From Telopea speciosissima (Eukaryota; Streptophyta; Magnoliopsida; Proteales; Proteaceae): 64,000 bases of DNA. The DNA is taken from assembly GCF_018873765.1 (NCBI RefSeq), contig NC_057926.1, forward strand, positions 45,995,043 to 46,059,042. Direction: 5' to 3'. Under the pieces are notes generated by a model. That model was not told the origin of the DNA. It saw only the letters and a list, made by a program, of their open reading frames with translations, and made no database searches. Position 1 is the stretch's first letter; the number at the start of each line of letters is the position of its first letter. The translations under genes were made by a program, and so were the position numbers. Positions 59,886 through 64,000 of this stretch are shown piece after piece.

Positions 59886-62800
59886 TTAGGATTTGACAAA
59901 TGTGGGTTTGTAATCAATAACAACGACCTTGTCCAATGCAGGCAGGAGCAAATTTGAGAATTCAACATGGACTGGGTGAGCAACATATTCTGCAACTCCT
60001 TCCACACTCTCGAAAGTGGATTCAAACACATGGGTGAATCCTTGATGCAGGTTCTCTGCACTCACATCTGTTCCCCTGTTTTATTGAAAAAACCCATGGA
60101 GTGTCAGAACTTGGAACCGTGAGGCAATGAAATGATATCTCACTAATCAAATATTACTCCATATTCTACTAGTGGGTGATGAGAGACCCTAAATAAGAAT
60201 GACCTTTCCAATTGATTAGTTATTGCTAAAGTATAACCATTTTGATAAATACAATGAATTTCTGAAGCAAATGATGCTAGCACATGCACATAAACAAGTC
60301 CACAGAGTCCATAAACTACGAAGGAGTAAGGAATGACCATATTAGAACTGAGCTGGGAGTAGCTCTGATTCATGATAAGCTACAAGAGAGTCGTTTGAGG
60401 TGGCATGACCATGTTCAACAGATAATGTAGAACCAATTCAGGTTAGAATTAGTCCCAAATAACCCAGGAATAAAGCACAACAGCATATATCGAACAGGAA
60501 AAGGAGAAAAAGACAGAAGAGAAGATAGAAGAGAAAGGAGGGGTAGGGGAATGGCTATCTCAGCCTGGATCTCTCACCCACAGCTATCCCAGCCGTTGAA
60601 CATGGGTATTACTCCCATAATCGTGTACAAGAGTGCCTCAAAACTTCATTCATTAATTCTGTCTCGATCAATTACAATAGCTACCTTTATATAGACTGAG
60701 TCTAGGCTACAAAAATCGAAAGTAAAACTTAGCAACTGTTTGGAAAATAGAAACTAATGAAAATAGTAACTATGGAAATAGAAACTGAATGAAATTAGAA
60801 ACTACTTAAGGCTTTATAACTCAGCCTTCTAAACATGCAAAGATAACCAAATTAGAAACTAGTATAAATTAGAAACGACCTACTATAAACTGAACATAGA
60901 AACTAAACTATGACAGCATTAGGATGGAATCTTCCAGCACTGATGGGCCCACAAGATCTTCTAAAAATCAATCCCAAGCAAGCCAAATATTGGTTGACAA
61001 TGTTCACGTGAACAGTGGAATGAACAGTGTTTTGTCTTTTTTTTTCCCTTCATATTTTGATCTACATCAACAGAGGCCTTGGAATGCTCCAGTACAGACG
61101 AGTGGTTTGATTCAGATTGAAGGATCTAAAAGAGATAGGAGAAGGCCTAACATAATCCTAGGAGAAGTGGTGAAGAAAGACATGCATAGCATAGGCTTTG
61201 TATTTTGTATGACTTTGACTAGAGCAGATTGGAGAGCAAGGATCCATGTAGCTGACCCCATTTTGTTGGGATAAGGCTAAGGTGGTGGTGGTGGTGTTAG
61301 GGACCATAAACTTTATACAGTTTCCAAAGAACAAAAAATCATCACAATAAAAAATGGTAATTCAAATTACTCAATGGTTTCATATAACCATGCAATGATA
61401 CGTCTTACTCCATGGTTTATATTATTATGTATAACTAATAAGACATGACCTTTCAAATTGATTATGTGTTCCTTGTAACATGGGCCAAGGAAAATAGCCA
61501 GCCTAAAACTAAGCAATGATATGTCTTACTCTACTCTACTCTTGACATAAAGAATAGACAGATACCTCCAAAAGAATACAAGAAGCTATTTATGGATATA
61601 TTATTATGTATAACTAATAAGACAAACAGGTAGTGATGGACATATTATTATGTATACCTGATAACCCATACAAATGGATAAAACTGAAAAACACTGTATA
61701 TTCCTGACTTGATATGTGTGCCTTTCTGAATCTGAGACACAGTGTACTGATTATTAGTTGTTCAGACAAAATTACAAGGACTCATCCATGGTTTCAAGTA
61801 TCAGGATCAGATTGGGCAGATTGGCTGAGTAAACTCAGAATCAAGGCCAGATCCACTAGTACGATATTTGATCCACCCAAAATATAGTCTTACCCAGTAA
61901 GTTTAACCCCGTTTCCACCCAAATTTCCCCAGGATTGGTTGGTATTGGCAGAGTCAACTTGGGAATCAGCAGCAGCAGAGTCTGATCCGATAGTGGATCC
62001 CAAGTTTAAAATCCTTGGAAACACCAGTCACACTCTTTATCACTCGAGTGTGTCAAAAACATGAACAAACCAAAGCTAGAGGAGCTCCCAAATTGCTGAT
62101 CCAACTTGGAATCGGATCAGCAGCAGCAGAGTCTGATCCGATAGTGGATCCCAAGTTTAAAATCCTTGGAATCACCAGTCACACTCTTTATCACTCGAGT
62201 GTTTCAAACAACCTGAACCAACCAAAGCTAAAGGAGTTCCCAAGTTGCCGATCAAACTTGGAATTGGATCAGCAGCAGCAGAGTCTGATCCGATAGTGGA
62301 TCCCAAGTTTTAAATCCTTGGAATCACCAGTCACACTCTTTATCACACGAGTGTTTCAAACAACCTAAACCAACCAAAGCTAAAGGAGCTCCCAAGTTGC
62401 TGATCCAACTTGGAAATGGATCAGGAGCAGCAGATTCTGATCCGATAGTCGATCCCAAGTTTTAAATCCTTGGAATCATCAGTCATACTCTTTATCACTT
62501 GAATGTTTCAAACAACCTGAACCAACGAAAGCTAAAGAAGCTCCCCAGAACCATAGATAGTTCATTCAGTCCACCTGTATTGTTTCTCCAGTTGTTACAA
62601 TGCCATATCAGATATGGTACTGGATTCCCTCACCTTGTAAGCCAGTAGTTTTCCCAAGCTCGTATCAACAGTTTTAAAATCTCGTATAGGTGTTCAAGTT
62701 CAAAGAAACAAAGGTTTTGAAGTACAAAATAGTTTTATACAGGCCAGGTTAGAAGATTAACAATATGTTAGGCAGCATAGAATTTGAAGAAGAAATTATA

Positions 62801-63649
62801 GACATAGAACCTTGAGACTTCTCTACTCTTTGGGCATAACAAATAAATCTATGTTAACTGTATGAGAAGATAGATAGAACAGCTTACATACAAATAAAAG
62901 TCCAGGACGATTCAGAAAACACCAACCATTTAGGTCAAATGCCCAAAAGGAAACCACAGGGATGCTATGTTCATAGAATAGAGCACTCAAACAAATAAAA
63001 GTTGTGTACTATTCTGAAATCAAACAGAAATTCAACTTCAATATGTTAAAACTGTATTTCCACCCACTATACAATTGATCCAGACAAGGCAATAATGGTG
63101 GAGGCTGTGTCTTGGATTGGTAGTCGCCATTAACAAGTAAAGGTTAGCTGATTTGAGTGTTCATAACCATCAGCTAATTGAATCGTTCTGTAACTTACTG
63201 TAAAAGACAATGTGCTTTCTTATCTATTTCATCAAGCTGTGGGTACATCCATGTATCGAACCCTCCATGGAAAGGATTGCTATTCTAGTTTATGAAGCTC
63301 AGTTTCCTCCTGTTGATGGGTTGACTGATTGATACCAATCCGGATTGAATTAGGGCTCTGGCAATAGGCAACAAGATTCATTGCCTCTTAAAAATTTTGG
63401 CTGTGGAGAAAGTCTAGGGTTTTGGGTATAGAGAAGAGAAAAGGGCGAACCATCTATTCCATACGAACAATAACACAAACACACAAAGAGAGAGGGAGAG
63501 AGATGCTACCATTGGAAAGCCTTCATGGGTTCAATGAGATTGACAAGATTTGCATAACCCCTGATGAGTTCGACAATCTTTTCAGGTGGGATATCGGCCT
63601 TGAACTTGGCCAACAGTACGTGCTTCACCACTCCCTTCGCCTCCTCCAT
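59886..63649 (-). CDS. HS1: Stress-response A/B-barrel protein, HS1-like, 109 aa
   Basis: Two exons on the minus strand: 63649-63510 (46 codons plus 2 nt) and 60075-59886 (stop TAA at 59888-59886), joined across a 3,434-bp GT-AG intron. The product starts MEEAKGVVKHVLLAKFKADI and contains GYANLVNLIEPMKAFQWGTD, LHQGFTHVFEST and a C-terminal VVVIDYKPTF. These are hallmarks of the dimeric alpha/beta-barrel (Dabb) family typified by Arabidopsis HS1 (At3g17210), which as I recall has the same length and is a heat-stable protein with antimicrobial activity. Family members form dimers in the cytosol; the enzymatic role is unclear. The exon 1/2 join restores the conserved Trp-Gly. The intron is filled with an RTE-type LINE end, a 151-bp minisatellite and unassigned DNA. 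No defect is seen in the coding part. Confidence 0.95.
61070..61330 (+). mobile_element. RTE-type LINE 3' end
   Basis: Encodes the well-known C-terminal phrase of plant RTE elements, here RRRPNIILGEVVKKDM, then TRADWRARIHVADP, followed by a short GGT-repeat tail (GTGGTGGTGGTGGTG at about 61281-61295) instead of poly-A, as RTE elements end. 5'-truncated, sense to the plus strand and so antisense to the host gene. Confidence 0.7.
61950..62545. repeat. Minisatellite-like tandem repeat, 151-152 bp unit, four copies
   Basis: The phrase GAGTCTGATCCGATAGTGGA (or near variants) starts at 61978, 62129, 62281 and 62433, so the period is 151, 152 and 152 bp. The units include ATCCTTGGAA-CACCAGTCACACTC, TTTATCACTCGAGTGT and CCAACTTGGAA. 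It lies inside the HS1-like intron. A short open frame through it is not a gene. Confidence 0.9.
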
Positions 63650-64000
63650 CCTCCCCCTCTCTCTCTCTCTCTCACATGTCTATAATGCATATCTATTATA
63701 CTTATAGGGTTTTTTCAAAAAAATAATTAAATAAAGTACACGTACCCCTTATAATGCACCCAATATTCCTCCTAACCCTTAAGCTTTTGATTAGTCCACG
63801 TATCACCTTTTAATATTTCACATATCATTCCTATTTTACCCCCTAATGTCATTTAAGTGTACATCATGTATTAAATACTAAAAGATGACCAAACTATTCT
63901 TTCTTCTATCTTTTTTTTAAATTTGAAAAGACCTAATTGTCCTGACTTATTTACAAAAATTTGAAAACACTAAAATGCCCTCATCTTCCCCAAATCATCT
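63650..64000. other. Upstream flank of the HS1-like gene
   Basis: A CT-repeat (CTCTCTCTCTCTCTC at about 63658-63673) lies directly before the minus-strand start codon, so the leader is GA-rich in the mRNA. The rest, to 64000, is AT-rich with no recognised feature; the promoter is presumably here. Confidence 0.5.

Larger units (their letters stand above)
60076..63509 (-). other. Single 3.4 kb intron of the HS1-like gene
   Basis: Donor CCAATG|GTAGCA at 63509 and acceptor AACAG|GGGAAC at 60076 on the minus strand. It holds the LINE remnant at 61070-61330 and the tandem repeat at 61950-62545; the rest shows no recognisable feature. Confidence 0.9.

Noticed and set aside
60924-61274. Open frame of 116 codons as a host gene
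   Set aside because: Its second half is the C-terminal phrase of RTE-type LINEs and it ends in a GGT-repeat tail; it lies in an intron.
62015-62296. Open frame of 93 codons
   Set aside because: Runs through the 151-bp tandem repeat inside the HS1-like intron and simply repeats with it.
63422-63685. Open frame of 87 codons on the plus strand
   Set aside because: Shadow of exon 1 of the HS1-like gene on the minus strand, whose translation matches the family closely.

Overview
The window looks like nuclear DNA of a flowering plant. Genes are split by GT-AG introns that can be several kilobases long. The space between exons is packed with plant-type mobile DNA: Ty1/copia elements, L1-type LINEs with RNase H, an RTE-type LINE end, tRNA-derived SINEs and hAT-like and Mutator-like MITEs. 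The three recognisable protein families (a fused double helicase, microsomal GST 3 and an HS1-like A/B-barrel protein) all have plant counterparts. I cannot name the species; an angiosperm with a moderately large, repeat-rich genome is as far as I would go.

Layout. 1-12159: the 3' end of a helicase gene (copy 1), whose visible coding part is three exons at 8379-12159. Its intron in front of these exons holds a broken copia element (ending 7303), which is itself interrupted by a 5.9 kb LINE (913-6835). 12160-23530: non-coding, TE-rich DNA that includes a partial direct duplicate (block A, about 16262-19873) of the promoter, first exon and first-intron start of the next gene. 23533-53030: block B and the complete copy 2, 14 exons from 26213 to 53030, encoding 2,841 residues. 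Its intron 4 is swollen to 7.5 kb by nested copia and LINE remains. 56183-56943: microsomal glutathione S-transferase 3, 4 exons. 59886-63649, minus strand: an HS1-like stress-response A/B-barrel protein of 109 residues, whose two exons are separated by a 3.4 kb intron holding a 151-152 bp tandem repeat. The rest is transposon remains and simple repeats.

How the parts relate. The two big helicase genes are tandem paralogues: exon 12 has the same length (2,678 nt) in both, intron sequence is shared, and an old SINE sits at the same place in both. Blocks A and B are a second duplication involving only the 5' end of the gene. Because each block carries insertions the other lacks, the pair gives filled and empty sites for six transposon insertions. 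The main biological interest is a single open reading frame that joins an UPF1/SEN1-type SF1B helicase to a UvrD/Rep-type SF1A helicase and a long helical C-terminal region, together with a spare copy of its promoter and first exon 8.3 kb upstream. From memory, Arabidopsis has an UPF1-like helicase gene beside a microsomal GST gene (At1g65810/At1g65820), so the helicase-MGST3 order may be ancient synteny; this was not checked.
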